Source of the DNA: Roseomonas haemaphysalidis
GTDB lineage: Bacteria; Pseudomonadota; Alphaproteobacteria; Acetobacterales; Acetobacteraceae
Length of the DNA: 64,000 nucleotides
Reading direction: 5' to 3'
Assembly (NCBI RefSeq): GCF_017355405.1
Contig: NZ_CP061177.1
Location: 1,409,001-1,473,000 of the forward strand
Below are positions 8,126 to 16,963 of this stretch, in pieces (the stretch's first letter is position 1; every line of letters begins with the position of its first letter). Under the pieces are notes generated by a model. It had not been told where the DNA came from, did no database searches, and saw only the letters and a list, made by a program, of their open reading frames with translations. A program made the translations under genes and the position numbers.

Positions 8126-8884
8126 CTCCCGCTCGGCAAACACCGGCTGCCGCCGCTCACTGAAAGCGGATAACCCTTCCGCCGCATCCGCCCCCGGCAG
8201 CAGCGCCATCGCCGCCTCGGCCTCCGCCTCCGGGCTGCCGTGGCGTGCCAGGCGCTTCATCGCCGCCAGCGCCGGGGCACTGCCGGCGGCGAGCGCGGCG
8301 CAGCAGGCCCGGGCCTCGGCGGCCAAGGCACCGGTGGGCAGCACGCGGGACACGAGGCCCCATTGCGCGGCCTCGGCGGCGCTGATCCAGCGGCCGGTCA
8401 GCATCAGGTCCAGGGCGCGGGGGCGGCCGATGGCGCGGGGCAGGCGCTGGGTGCCGCCCCAGGCGGGGAGCAACCCGTAGCGCGCATGCTGGTCACCGAA
8501 GCGGGCGTCCTCGGCGGCCAGGACGATGTCGCAGCACAGCGCCAGCTCCAGGCCGCCGGCGAGGCAGAGGCCTTGCACGGCGGCGACCACGGGGAGGGGG
8601 CTGGTGTCCAGCGCGGTGGCCAGGGCGTGGCCCTCGGCCAGGAAGGCGGCGAGGGCGGCGGGCTCCTGGCGCAGGGCCTGGAAGGTGCCGAGGTCCATGC
8701 CGGTGCAGAAGTCCCGGCCCTCCGCCTTGATCAGGATGGCGCGGATGGCGGGGGTGGCCTCGAAGTGCCGCAGCGCCGCCAGCATCGCCACCCGGTCCTC
8801 GGGCCGCAGGGCGTTGCGGCGGGCGGGGCGGGCCAGGGTGAGGATGCCGATCGCGCCCTCGGCCCTGGCGAGGAGGCCGGTCAC
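8078..8884 (-). CDS. Enoyl-CoA hydratase/isomerase family protein with repeat-derived tail
   Basis: A 268-residue crotonase-family protein with DFCTGMDLGTF and VAAVQGLCLAGGLELALCCD as oxyanion-hole segments and ARYGLLPAWGGTQRLPR after them. It starts with GTG at 8884, overlapping the upstream stop as GTGA. The normal family ending (AFSERRQPVFAEREK) is followed by AGGNEFPPDPPSFF, which is the translation of the right arm of repeat copy A; the stop codon lies at the inner edge of that arm. The extension therefore looks acquired by insertion of the repeat at the gene's 3' end. Substrate unknown. Confidence 0.88.
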   Translation of the reverse strand: MTGLLARAEGAIGILTLARPARRNALRPEDRVAMLAALRHFEATPAIRAILIKAEGRDFCTGMDLGTFQALRQEPAALAAFLAEGHALATALDTSPLPVVAAVQGLCLAGGLELALCCDIVLAAEDARFGDQHARYGLLPAWGGTQRLPRAIGRPRALDLMLTGRWISAAEAAQWGLVSRVLPTGALAAEARACCAALAAGSAPALAAMKRLARHGSPEAEAEAAMALLPGADAAEGLSAFSERRQPVFAEREKAGGNEFPPDPPSFF

Positions 8885-9591
8885 AGCGTGACGGCGGTGT
8901 TTTTTTCGGGCAGCAGCACGCGGTGGCGCTGGTCGCCCATCTCAGCGAGAAAAGCGTCGGCGTTGGGCTGCAGCGGCGGGAAGGTGGCGAAGTGGCAGGG
9001 GATGACCGTGCGCGCCGCCGGCAGGAAGCGCGTGACCGCCATGGCGGCGAGGCGCGGGCCCATGGTGAAGCGGTCGCCGATCGGGGCGATCACCACGTCG
9101 GGCTGATAGATCTCGCCGATCAAGGCCATGTCCGAGAAGATGTCGGTGTCGCCCATGTGGTAGACGGTGGGCTCGTCGGCGTCCTTCGGCGTCACCACGG
9201 CGCCGTTGGGCAGGCCGAGGGAGTGGGCGATGCCGTCCTCGCCCATCTGGCTGGAGGAATGGAAGGCGATGGTGAGCGCCACGGAGAACTCGCCGAGGTC
9301 CACGGCGCCGCCGGTGTTCAGCGGCTCCATCTTTTCCAGGCCCTGCCTGCCCAGCCACATGCAAAGGTCGAAATTGGCGATGACCGGCGCGCCGGTGCGC
9401 TGCGAGATCTCGACCGCATCACCCACGTGGTCGGCATGGCCATGCGTCAGCACGATATGGGTGGTGCCGGCGGTGGCGGCCGCGAGGTCGCCGGTGAAAC
9501 TGGGATTGCCGGTCAGGAAGGGGTCGATCAGCACGACCGAACTGCCGAAGTCCAGGCGAAAGGTGGCGTGGCCGAACCAGGTGAGTTGCAT
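8881..9591 (-). CDS. Metallo-beta-lactamase-fold metal-dependent hydrolase (UPF0173-like)
   Basis: A 236-residue single-domain MBL-fold hydrolase. It begins MQLTWFGHATFRLDFG and carries the metal motif LTHGHADHVGDA, with further ligands expected at HMGDTDIF and in the PCHFATFPPL segment. This matches UPF0173-type hydrolases of about 230 residues. The start at 9591 is preferred over an ATG five codons earlier because AAGGAG then sits 7 bases upstream. No signal peptide. It lies between a hydroxyacid oxidase and a crotonase on the same strand and probably shares their transcript. The substrate cannot be read. Confidence 0.85.
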   Translation of the reverse strand: MQLTWFGHATFRLDFGSSVVLIDPFLTGNPSFTGDLAAATAGTTHIVLTHGHADHVGDAVEISQRTGAPVIANFDLCMWLGRQGLEKMEPLNTGGAVDLGEFSVALTIAFHSSSQMGEDGIAHSLGLPNGAVVTPKDADEPTVYHMGDTDIFSDMALIGEIYQPDVVIAPIGDRFTMGPRLAAMAVTRFLPAARTVIPCHFATFPPLQPNADAFLAEMGDQRHRVLLPEKNTAVTL

Positions 9592-9647
9592 GGCGTGCTC
9601 CTTCATGGCGGTGTCGCGGGGCTAACGGCGGGGCCGGCCCGGGGTTG

Positions 9648-10832
9648 TCAGTGCCCGCGCAGCCGCAGCAGGTGGTGGGGCCCGAGCTGGCCGGTGGCGG
9701 TGACGCCGAGCAGCGCCATGTCGCGCGACACCTCCTCGGCCAGCAGGGAGATGGCGTGGCGCAGCCCAGCCTCGCCGCCCAGCGCCGCGGCGTACAGGAA
9801 AGGGCGGCCGACGAACACGAAGCTGGCCCCCAGCGCCAGGGCCTTCAGCACGTCGGTGCCGCGGCGGATGCCGCTGTCCAGGATCACGGGCAGGGGCCCC
9901 GCGGCCTCCACCACCTCTGGCAGCGCGCGCAGGGGCGAGATGGCGCCGTCCAGCTGCCGCCCGCCGTGGTTGGACACCACCACCGCATCGGCGCCGCTGT
10001 CCCGCGCCCGCCGCGCATCCTCCGCCGTCAGGATGCCCTTGATCACCAGTGGGCCGCGCCAGAGCTGCCGCACGCGCTCCAGCCGCCGCCAGTCCAGGTG
10101 GTCGCGCTGCGCCAGGTCACGCGGCTCGGTGCGGGACAGCAGGGGGGCGCCGCGCGCGGGGCCGGCATTCTCGAAATGCGGCATGCCGTGGCGACGCAGG
10201 GTGCGCAGGAAGGTGCCCAGCGTCCAGGCGGGGCGCATCATGCCGTCCCAGGCCAGCCGCGCGGAGGGGCGCAGCGGGGCGGAGAAGCCGGCGCGGACGT
10301 TGTTCTCGCGGTTGGCCAGCACCGGCACGTCCACCGTCACCGCCAGGGTGCCGAAGCCGGCTGCGGCGGCGCGGTTCACGAGGCCTTCCATGCGCGCCAT
10401 GTCGCCCAGCAGGTAGGCCTGGAACCAGGCGCGCGGGTTGGCGCGGATCACCGCTTCCATGGCGATCAGCGAGGCGCCGCTCAGCATCATCGGGATGCCG
10501 GCCGCCGCCGCGCCTTGTGCCAACACCAGGTCGCCGCGATAGGCGGCCAGGGCGCTGAACCCCATGGGCGCGATGCCGAAGGGCGTGGCGTAATCCTGCC
10601 CCAGCAGCGGGGTGGCGAGGCTGCGGGCGGAAACGTCGATCAGCGTGGCGGGGCGGAGGCCGTATTCGGCGAAGGCGGCGCGGTTGTCACGCAGCGACCA
10701 GTTGCTTTCCGCGCCGCCCGAGACATAGGCGAAGACGGGGCGCGGCAGGAAGCGGCGTGCCGCCGGCTCCAGGTCCTCCAGCGACAGGATGCCGCGCATG
10801 CGGCGCGGCAGGGTCGTGGAATCAGCAGTCAT
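9648..10832 (-). CDS. FMN-dependent alpha-hydroxy-acid oxidase/dehydrogenase
   Basis: A 394-residue member of the L-lactate dehydrogenase/glycolate oxidase/mandelate dehydrogenase family, which oxidises (S)-2-hydroxy acids to 2-oxo acids with FMN. Seen are FAYVSGGAESN with the active-site tyrosine region, the catalytic VVSNHGGRQLDG with its histidine, and the FMN-phosphate segment DSGIRRGTDVLKALALGA. ATG 10832 follows AAAGG by 9 bases; an in-frame TTG lies two codons upstream. A ketopantoate-reductase-like gene diverges from it. The product oxo-acid could feed the nearby TPP enzyme, but that link is inference. Lactate, mandelate and glycolate cannot be told apart here. Confidence 0.88.
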   Translation of the reverse strand: MTADSTTLPRRMRGILSLEDLEPAARRFLPRPVFAYVSGGAESNWSLRDNRAAFAEYGLRPATLIDVSARSLATPLLGQDYATPFGIAPMGFSALAAYRGDLVLAQGAAAAGIPMMLSGASLIAMEAVIRANPRAWFQAYLLGDMARMEGLVNRAAAAGFGTLAVTVDVPVLANRENNVRAGFSAPLRPSARLAWDGMMRPAWTLGTFLRTLRRHGMPHFENAGPARGAPLLSRTEPRDLAQRDHLDWRRLERVRQLWRGPLVIKGILTAEDARRARDSGADAVVVSNHGGRQLDGAISPLRALPEVVEAAGPLPVILDSGIRRGTDVLKALALGASFVFVGRPFLYAAALGGEAGLRHAISLLAEEVSRDMALLGVTATGQLGPHHLLRLRGH

Positions 10833-10863
10833 TGGCAAGAACCTTTCGATTCGGTGCTTGCCA
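10833..10863. promoter_or_regulatory. Inverted repeat TGGCAAG/CTTGCCA in a divergent promoter region
   Basis: Between the hydroxyacid oxidase (-) and the ketopantoate-reductase-like gene (+), perfect 7-bp arms TGGCAAG (10833-10839) and CTTGCCA (10857-10863) are separated by 17 bases. They could be a regulator site or a weak stem. The same half-site appears, less well matched and in the opposite arrangement, at 30837-30863. No convincing -35/-10 pair was seen. Confidence 0.25.
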
Positions 10864-10909
10864 TGCCCGGGCGGGGGAAGATGATACAGGCAAAATAGGG
10901 GAGGGCGGC

Positions 10910-11959
10910 ATGAGCGAGCGGGTCATCATTATCGGCGCCGGCGCGGTGGGCGGCTATCTCGGCGCCTATCTGGCGCGGGCAGGGCATGCGCCCGTGCTGG
11001 TGGATGCCTGGCCCCAGCATGTCATGGCGATGCAGCGCGACGGGCTGGACATCCGCATGATGGAGGCGGGCGAATCCTTCCGCACGCCGGTGCGCGCGCT
11101 GCACATCTCGGACGTGCCGCAGCTGGTGCGGGAAGCCCCCTTCGACATCGCCTTCATCTCCGTGAAATCCTATGACACGGCCTGGGCCACCGCGCTGGTG
11201 CTGCCCTACCTGGCGCCGGACGGCTGCATCGTCTCGGCGCAGAACAGCATCAACGAGGACAGCATCGCCGCCGTGACCGGATGGGGGCGGGTGCTGGGGC
11301 TTTCGGTCAACGTGCTGGCAGCGGAGCTGGTGGCGCCGGGGCGGATCGAGCGCAACTCGCTGCGCGCCACGGGCGACAAGCTGGGTCTGGTGGTGGGCGA
11401 GGCGCATGGGCGCGTCACGCCGCGCGCACGGCGCATCGCCGCCCTTTGCGCCCTGGGGGACAGCGCCGGCGTCACCACAAACCTGTGGGGCGAGCGCTGG
11501 TCGAAGCTGACCATCAACGCCATGCGTAACGGCGTCTGCGCCATGACGGGGATGAGCAGCAAGGAACGGGACTACGACCCGGCGGTGCGCGCGCTCTCCA
11601 TCCGCCTCGGTAGCCAGTCGGTGCGGGTCGGCCGCGCCATGGGGCTGGCACTGGAGCCGATGAGCGGGCTGGACCTCGACCTGCTGGCGCGGGCGGAGGC
11701 GGAGCCGGCGGCGATGCAGGCGGTCATCGCGCAGATCCTGGAGGTGGTGGAGAAGCGCGGCGATTCGCAGCGCCCCTCCATGGGCCAGGACATCCTGAAG
11801 GGGCGGCGGACCGAAAGCGCGATGATCAACGGGCTGGTGGCGCGGCGCGGCCAGGAGTTCGGCGTCGAGGCCGGGCTGCACGCACAGGTGGACGAGATCG
11901 TGCGGCGCATCGAGCGCGGCGAGGCGCGCCCCGACCCGGCGCTGGCCCGCGCGCTCTAG
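10910..11959 (+). CDS. 2-dehydropantoate 2-reductase family protein
   Basis: A 349-residue NAD(P)-dependent reductase of the ketopantoate reductase (ApbA/PanE) family. The Rossmann motif VIIIGAGAVGGYLGAYLARAG opens the protein, and the WSKLTINAMRNGVCAMTG segment holds the conserved lysine and asparagines of the C-terminal domain. GGGGAGGG sits just upstream of ATG 10910. It is longer than E. coli PanE (303 residues) and is not next to pantothenate genes, so it may reduce another 2-oxo acid or a catabolic intermediate. It converges with the thioesterase gene, with only 2 bases between the stops. Confidence 0.82.
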   Translation: MSERVIIIGAGAVGGYLGAYLARAGHAPVLVDAWPQHVMAMQRDGLDIRMMEAGESFRTPVRALHISDVPQLVREAPFDIAFISVKSYDTAWATALVLPYLAPDGCIVSAQNSINEDSIAAVTGWGRVLGLSVNVLAAELVAPGRIERNSLRATGDKLGLVVGEAHGRVTPRARRIAALCALGDSAGVTTNLWGERWSKLTINAMRNGVCAMTGMSSKERDYDPAVRALSIRLGSQSVRVGRAMGLALEPMSGLDLDLLARAEAEPAAMQAVIAQILEVVEKRGDSQRPSMGQDILKGRRTESAMINGLVARRGQEFGVEAGLHAQVDEIVRRIERGEARPDPALARAL

Positions 11960-11961
11960 CC

Positions 11962-12372
11962 TCACCGGGGCGGACCCGCCAACAGCTTCCAGACGCCCTC
12001 GGCGGAGGCGACCAGCGTGTCCCCCGCCGTCACCAGCCCGCGCACGAAGACGATGGAGCGGGTGCGCCGCAGCACCTCCGCCCGCACCTCCACGAAGCTG
12101 CCGGGGCGGGTGACGCCGATATAGCGGATGTCGAGCTGGATGGTGGCGGCGGGCGCCGCCTCTACCGCGCGGCGCACCGTCATGCCTAGCGCGTGGTCGG
12201 CGAAGAGCGCCATGATGCCGCCATGCACCATGTCGCGCCCGTTGAAGTGCTCCGGCCGGGTCTGGAAGCCGAAGGCCACCGCCTCGCCCTCCGCGCGGGT
12301 CCAGAGCGGGCGGAAGAAGACCGGCAGGCCGGGGTCGTCCTGCTGCCGCCAGCCCTGCTCGGCCGGGTTCAT
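11962..12372 (-). CDS. PaaI-type hotdog thioesterase
   Basis: A 136-residue hotdog-fold acyl-CoA thioesterase. The family motif is DMVHGGIMALFADHALG, with the HGG and the downstream aspartate in their usual spacing, and the IQLDIRYIGVTRPGSF strand follows. ATG 12372 overlaps the stop of the TPP enzyme gene (ATGA), so the two are translationally coupled. Such enzymes release free acids from aryl- or acyl-CoA. The coupling suggests action on a product of the same pathway, but the substrate is not known. Confidence 0.88.
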   Translation of the reverse strand: MNPAEQGWRQQDDPGLPVFFRPLWTRAEGEAVAFGFQTRPEHFNGRDMVHGGIMALFADHALGMTVRRAVEAAPAATIQLDIRYIGVTRPGSFVEVRAEVLRRTRSIVFVRGLVTAGDTLVASAEGVWKLLAGPPR

Positions 12373-14027
12373 GCCGCGGCCGCTGGGCGGCGGTACACGC
12401 CATAGGCGGGGGCGGGGCCGATGGCATGCATGTTGACCTCCACCAGCGCCGGCCCGGGCACGGCGATGGCCCGCGCCACGGCGGCGCCGAAGTCCTCCGC
12501 CCGGTCCACGCGCCAGGCGGGCATGCCGGCGAGCTGCGCCAGCCCCTGCAGGTCCGGCCCCCGCAGCTCGCCGAAGAAGCGCCGGCCCTCCTGAAAGGTA
12601 TCCTGGATATGGCCGATGGCGGCGTAGATGCCGTCGTTCATCACAATGATGCACAGGTCGGCCTGTTCCTGCACCACCGTCCAGAGCTCGGTCATGTTCA
12701 TCGCGAAGCCGCCGTCGCCCGCCAGCATCACCGTCTTGCGGCCGCTGCGCCCGGCATGCAGCGCGGCGCCGATGCCGAGCGGCAGGCCCGGCCCGATGCC
12801 CGCCCCCACGGGATGGATGGAATCGCGCGGGCCATAGACCGGCATCAGCCGGTGCGCCCAGGTGGCGCCGGCCACCGTGGCGTCGCGCACCCAGAGCGCG
12901 TCGCGCGGCATGGCGGCGCGCAACTGCGCCGGGAAGCTGGCATAGGGTCCGAGGGATGCCCGGTAGCTCTCGCTGGCGCGGCGGCGGACGGCGGCGATAT
13001 CGTCGCCGAAGGTGGGGTCCACTTGCAGCCGACCGGCCAGGCGTTGCCGCAGCCCCTCCAGCACCAGTCCGGCATCGCCGCAGACGAAGAGCTCGGAAGG
13101 GTAGGTGCGGCCGCTGGCGCGCGGGTTCAGGTCCACCTGCACCCGCCGCTCCGGCAGCTTCAAGGCGCCATCCAGCATCTCGTGCCCGCGCAGGCGGGAG
13201 CCGACCACGAGCATGGCATCGACGCCCTCGTAGAATTCCAGAACTTCCGGCGCGCCGTTGCCGTGCAGGGCGCCCAGCGTGCGCGGGTCGTCCTCCGCCA
13301 CGATGCCGCGGCCGTTCCAGGAGCTGACGGCACCGAAGCCGAGGTCGAGCAGCGCGCCCGCCCCCGCGCCCGCTTCGCAGGCGCCGTTGCCCAGCCAGAG
13401 CATCGGCCGCCGGGCGGAGGCCAGCAGCTCGGCGGCGGCATCCAGCTCGGCCTCGGCGGGCGGCGCGCTCCGGCTGGGCAGCGCCAGCCGGTCCAGCGCC
13501 GCCGGGCGCCGCACCTCGGCGCGCTGCAGGTCGGCTGGGATCTCGACGGTCACCGGCCCGCGCGGCGCGGCCAGGGCATCGGCGGCGGCGGCCAGCAGGG
13601 CGCCGAAGGCCTCCTCCGGCGCGCGGATGCGGTGGACGGACTTGCAGACGGCGGCCAGCATGGCGCCCTGGCCCGGCAGGTCGTGCACCGCGCCGCTGTC
13701 GCGGTCCAGCAGGCACGTCGCGGTCTGGCCGGTGATGTGCAGCACGGGACTGCCGGCAAAGCCCGCCTCCACCAGCCCCGGCACGGTATTGGCCGCGCCT
13801 GGGCCGGTGCTGCTGATCACCACGCCGAGACCGCCGGAAGCGCGCGCCAAGCCATCCGCCATGTGTCCCGCGCCCATCTCGCCACGCGCGGGGACGAAGC
13901 GGATGGCGTTGCGCCGGCCGATGCCGTCCAGCACGGGGATGTTGTGGACGGAGACGATGCCGAAGGCGGTCTCCACCCCCGCCGCCGCCAGGAATTCCGC
14001 CACCAAGTCGCCGACGGTATAGGCCAT
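12369..14027 (-). CDS. Thiamine-diphosphate-dependent enzyme (acetolactate synthase/benzoylformate decarboxylase-like)
   Basis: A 552-residue three-domain ThDP enzyme. The N-terminal domain has the cofactor-activating glutamate in FVPARGEMGAGHMADG, and the C-terminal domain has the ThDP/Mg motif GDGGFAMNMTELWT ending at the asparagine of IIVMNDG. Length and motif order fit the acetolactate synthase large-subunit/benzoylformate decarboxylase superfamily. No acetolactate synthase small subunit is nearby, so biosynthetic IlvB is unlikely. A catabolic 2-oxo-acid decarboxylase or ligase fits better. It is first in a two-gene unit with the thioesterase and divergent from a Bug protein. Confidence 0.85.
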   Translation of the reverse strand: MAYTVGDLVAEFLAAAGVETAFGIVSVHNIPVLDGIGRRNAIRFVPARGEMGAGHMADGLARASGGLGVVISSTGPGAANTVPGLVEAGFAGSPVLHITGQTATCLLDRDSGAVHDLPGQGAMLAAVCKSVHRIRAPEEAFGALLAAAADALAAPRGPVTVEIPADLQRAEVRRPAALDRLALPSRSAPPAEAELDAAAELLASARRPMLWLGNGACEAGAGAGALLDLGFGAVSSWNGRGIVAEDDPRTLGALHGNGAPEVLEFYEGVDAMLVVGSRLRGHEMLDGALKLPERRVQVDLNPRASGRTYPSELFVCGDAGLVLEGLRQRLAGRLQVDPTFGDDIAAVRRRASESYRASLGPYASFPAQLRAAMPRDALWVRDATVAGATWAHRLMPVYGPRDSIHPVGAGIGPGLPLGIGAALHAGRSGRKTVMLAGDGGFAMNMTELWTVVQEQADLCIIVMNDGIYAAIGHIQDTFQEGRRFFGELRGPDLQGLAQLAGMPAWRVDRAEDFGAAVARAIAVPGPALVEVNMHAIGPAPAYGVYRRPAAAA

Positions 14028-14071
14028 GGACGCTTCCTTTCCCCGGACCCACTTTGCGCTGGCGAGTCTCC

Positions 14072-14083
14072 TACTTATCGGTA
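14072..14083. promoter_or_regulatory. TACTNANCRGTA operator-like site, copy 2
   Basis: TACTTATCGGTA lies in the 117-bp region between the divergent TPP-enzyme (-) and Bug (+) genes. It matches the sites at 1367 and 16840 at the fixed positions TACT, A, C and GTA. On the minus strand it reads TACCGATAAGTA and overlaps a GATACC that is 15 bases from TTGAAC, in the same register as the other two promoters. This suggests the TPP/thioesterase unit shares their regulator. Confidence 0.4.
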
Positions 14084-14144
14084 TCTAATCCTGCCCAACG
14101 GTTCAAGGCCCGAAGGCCACGCCGACCAGGGAAGGAACGACACC

Positions 14145-15131
14145 ATGGTGAAGGACAGCCTGTGGCGCCGCCGCGCGGTGCTGGGCGTGGCGGCGGGTTG
14201 CGCCATGCCGCGCCTCGCCGCCGCGCAGGGCGGCTGGCCGGAACGGCCGGTGCGCATCGTCATCCCCTTCGGCGCCGGGGCCTCCCACGATGTGCTGGTA
14301 CGGATGCTGGCGGAGCAGTTGCAGGTGAGGCTCGGCCAGCCCTTCGTTTGCGAGAACCGCGTCGGCGCCGGCGGCAACATCGGCACCGAGGCGGCGGCCC
14401 GCGCGGCGCCGGACGGCTACACGATCAACGCCGCGACCATCGGCACGCTGACTATCAACCAGTTCCTCTATGCCAAGCTGCCCTACGATCCGGCGCGCGA
14501 CTTCACGCCCGCGACGCTGATCTGGGAAGGGGCCAACTGCCTGTTCGTGTCGGAGAAGAACCCGTCCCGCACGCTGGCCGAGTTCATCGCCTGGGCCAGG
14601 GCACGCCCTAACGGTACCACCTTCAGTTCCGCCGGCGCTGGCACGACGCCGCACCTGGCGGGCGAGCTGTTCTACCGCAAGGCGGGATTCCGCGCGCAGC
14701 ACGTGCCCTATCGCGAGGGCGGGCAGCGGGTGCTGGACCTCGCCAGCGGCACGCTGGACTTCGCGGTGGACAACGTCGCGACCTATACAGCGCTGCTGGG
14801 GGAGGGGAAGGTGCGCGCCATCGCGGTCGCCGCCGCGCAGCGCTGGCCGACGCTGCCGGAGGTGCCGACCATGGCCGAGGCCGGCATGGCGGGGATGGAG
14901 GTGCCGACCTGGGGCGCCTTCGCCTTCCCCGCCGGTACGCCGCCGGCGGTGGTGGCGAAGCTGGCCGAGGCGGTGCGCCAGATCACTGCCGACCCCGCCA
15001 TGCAGCAGCGCTTCCTGCGCGCCGGCGGCCGGGCGGTGTCCTCGACACCCGAGGACACCGCGGCCTTCGTGGGCCGGGAGCGCGAGCGGTGGCAGGGGGT
15101 GGTGCGGGACTCGGGTGCGCGGATCGACTGA
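14145..15131 (+). CDS. Bug/TctC-family substrate-binding protein
   Basis: A 328-residue Bug-family periplasmic binding protein with a signal peptide over residues 1-27 (WRRRAVLG, hydrophobic core, AAA-type cleavage). The mature start RPVRIVIPFGAGASHDVLVRML and the FVCENRVGAGGNIGTEAAA segment are the family's ligand-binding loops, and LPEVPTMAEAGM marks the C-terminal lobe. GAAGGA lies about 8 bases before the ATG. No membrane subunits are adjacent. It diverges from the TPP-enzyme gene and nearly touches the end of the Baeyer-Villiger gene. Ligand unknown. Confidence 0.92.
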   Translation: MVKDSLWRRRAVLGVAAGCAMPRLAAAQGGWPERPVRIVIPFGAGASHDVLVRMLAEQLQVRLGQPFVCENRVGAGGNIGTEAAARAAPDGYTINAATIGTLTINQFLYAKLPYDPARDFTPATLIWEGANCLFVSEKNPSRTLAEFIAWARARPNGTTFSSAGAGTTPHLAGELFYRKAGFRAQHVPYREGGQRVLDLASGTLDFAVDNVATYTALLGEGKVRAIAVAAAQRWPTLPEVPTMAEAGMAGMEVPTWGAFAFPAGTPPAVVAKLAEAVRQITADPAMQQRFLRAGGRAVSSTPEDTAAFVGRERERWQGVVRDSGARID

Positions 15132-15135
15132 TCCG

Positions 15136-16752
15136 TCAGCCCACGCGGAAGCCCCGGTAGTTGTCGCGCACCACCTCCTCGCAGATCCGGGTGTAGTTCC
15201 CGAAGCCGCCGACATAGGGCAGGAAGACGCGCGGCTTGCCCGGCACGTTGGCGCCCATGTACCAGGAGTTGGCGACCGGGAAGAGCGTGCGGTCCGCCAC
15301 CTCGTTGACGTGGGCAACCCAGTTCTCCTCCGCTTCCGGCTCGGCCTCGATGGTGGCGATGCCGTGCGACTGCAGATGCGCCAGACAGTCGGCCACGAAG
15401 CCGACATGCTGCTCGATGGCGACCACCACGTTGGTCAGCACCGAGGGGCTGCCCGGGCCGGTGATGATGAAGAAGTTGGGAAAGCCCGCGATCATGATGC
15501 CGAGATAGGTCTTCGGCCCGTCCCGCCACTTGTCGCGCAGCGCCTCGCCGCCGCGCCCGCGGATGGCGATGCGGTCCAGTGCACCGGTCACGGCATCGTA
15601 GCCGGTGGCGAAGATGATACTGTCGAACGGGTAGTCCCGTTCCGTCGTGCGCAGGCCCTCACGCGTCACCCGCTCGATCGGCGTCCGGCGGACATCGACC
15701 AGCGAGACGTTGTCGCGATTGAAGCTGTCGTAGTAGTCGGTATCGACGCAGATGCGCTTGGTGCCGATCGGGTGGTCCTTGGGCACCAGCGCCTCGGCCA
15801 CCTCCGGGTTTCGCACGATGGCGCGGATGCGGGTGCGCACATAGTCGGCGGCGGCCTCGTTAGCCTCGGGACGCACAAAGATGTCGTTGAAGGCATGGGT
15901 GTAGTTGGCGCCGCCACGGCCCCAGCGGCGCTCGTACTCTGCCTGCCGCTCTGGCTCCTCAACGTCGAAGGTGCCGCGCTGACTGTACTCGTAGAGGATG
16001 CCGGAGCGGGTGTCGCGCGCGCGGGCGCGGTGCTCCGCGTAGTTCGCCTTCCAGGCGGCCTGCTTCTCCGGCGCCAGCGGTTCGTTCCAGGCGGGGATGC
16101 TGAAGTTCGGCGTGCGCTGGAACACGGTGAGATGCGCGGCCTGCTTCGCCACCACCGGGATGGTCTGGATGCCGGAAGAGCCGGTGCCGATCACCGCGAC
16201 GCGCTGGCCGGTGAAGTCCACTGGCTCATGCGGCCAACTGCCGGTGTGGTACCAGCGGCCCCCGAACTCCTCCAGCCCCGGCATCTCGGGCCGTTTGGCG
16301 GCGGACAGCGCGCCGGTCGCCATGATGCAGAAGCGGGCCGAGACGCGGTCGCCTTTGTCGGTCTCGACGTGCCAGAGCTTCGCCGCCTCGTCGAAGGTGG
16401 CGGCGGTGACGCGGGTTTCGAACCGGATGTCCCGCTTCAGGTCGAAGCGTTCGGCGGCGTGCTCGATGTAGCGCAGGATCTCGGCCTGCGCCGGGTAGCG
16501 CTCGGTCCATTCCCAGTCCTGCTGCAGCTCATCCGAGAAGGAATAGGAATACTGCAGGCTTTCCACGTCGCAGCGCGCGCCGGGGTAGCGGTTCCAGTAC
16601 CAGGTGCCGCCGACGCCGCTGCCCGCCTCGAAGCCCCGCGCCGTCAGGCCGAGCTGGCGCAGGCGATACAGCATGTAGAGGCCCGCGAAGCCCGCCCCCA
16701 CCACCACGGCGTCGCAATCCGCCCGGCCGCGGTCTGGCACAGTGTCATTCAT
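15136..16752 (-). CDS. Baeyer-Villiger flavin monooxygenase (class B)
   Basis: A 538-residue class B flavoprotein monooxygenase. It has an FAD-binding GAGFAGLYMLYRL near the N terminus, GGTWYWNRYPGARCD, the Baeyer-Villiger fingerprint FGGRWYHTGSWP (pattern FxGxxxHxxxWP), and a second Rossmann motif VIGTGSSGIQ for NADPH. Such enzymes insert oxygen next to a ketone to give an ester or lactone. ATG 16752 is chosen where the flavin domain begins, with GGGATG just upstream; an in-frame ATG four codons earlier is possible. It diverges from the Liv operon, which shares an operator-like site, so the imported compound may be or become a ketone. Confidence 0.92.
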   Translation of the reverse strand: MNDTVPDRGRADCDAVVVGAGFAGLYMLYRLRQLGLTARGFEAGSGVGGTWYWNRYPGARCDVESLQYSYSFSDELQQDWEWTERYPAQAEILRYIEHAAERFDLKRDIRFETRVTAATFDEAAKLWHVETDKGDRVSARFCIMATGALSAAKRPEMPGLEEFGGRWYHTGSWPHEPVDFTGQRVAVIGTGSSGIQTIPVVAKQAAHLTVFQRTPNFSIPAWNEPLAPEKQAAWKANYAEHRARARDTRSGILYEYSQRGTFDVEEPERQAEYERRWGRGGANYTHAFNDIFVRPEANEAAADYVRTRIRAIVRNPEVAEALVPKDHPIGTKRICVDTDYYDSFNRDNVSLVDVRRTPIERVTREGLRTTERDYPFDSIIFATGYDAVTGALDRIAIRGRGGEALRDKWRDGPKTYLGIMIAGFPNFFIITGPGSPSVLTNVVVAIEQHVGFVADCLAHLQSHGIATIEAEPEAEENWVAHVNEVADRTLFPVANSWYMGANVPGKPRVFLPYVGGFGNYTRICEEVVRDNYRGFRVG

Positions 16753-16813
16753 GGCGCATCCCATGGGCTCTTTGTGAGGGCTTCCGCCCGGACCTGTCGT
16801 CGCAACAACAGGC

Positions 16814-16851
16814 TTGACGAACGCTTTGGTCCGATAAGATACTAAACGGTA
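16814..16851 (+). promoter_or_regulatory. Promoter of the Liv operon with TACTNANCRGTA operator
   Basis: TTGACG (16814-16819), 18 bases, then GATACT (16838-16843) form a plausible sigma70 promoter reading toward livH. TACTAAACGGTA (16840-16851) starts at the third base of the -10 box, exactly as at 1365-1378. The rest of the 211-bp gap shows no other clear signal. This is the third copy of the motif, and it implies common control of the Liv operon with the Bug-associated genes. Confidence 0.5.
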
Positions 16852-16963
16852 AGTCGGGCTGTCCACCAGGAAGTTGATCCGGCAATCAAGGCCTTGGGGG
16901 AGGATCGCGTGCGGCCAGTTGCCTGCCGTCCGGCTGAACGGCGTGCCCGAGCAGAGATGCGCG

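Noticed and set aside
12369..14027. Biosynthetic acetolactate synthase IlvB
   Set aside because: No IlvH small subunit or IlvC gene is adjacent; coupling to a thioesterase and divergence from a Bug receptor favour a catabolic role.
12426..14144. Long open frames on the strand opposite real genes (for example the plus-strand frame through 12426-14144, and minus-strand frames through 2792-4585 and 18256-20343)
   Set aside because: They are rich in Arg, Gly, His and Ala without domains, lie antisense to genes with clear family motifs, and reflect the high third-position GC of this genome.
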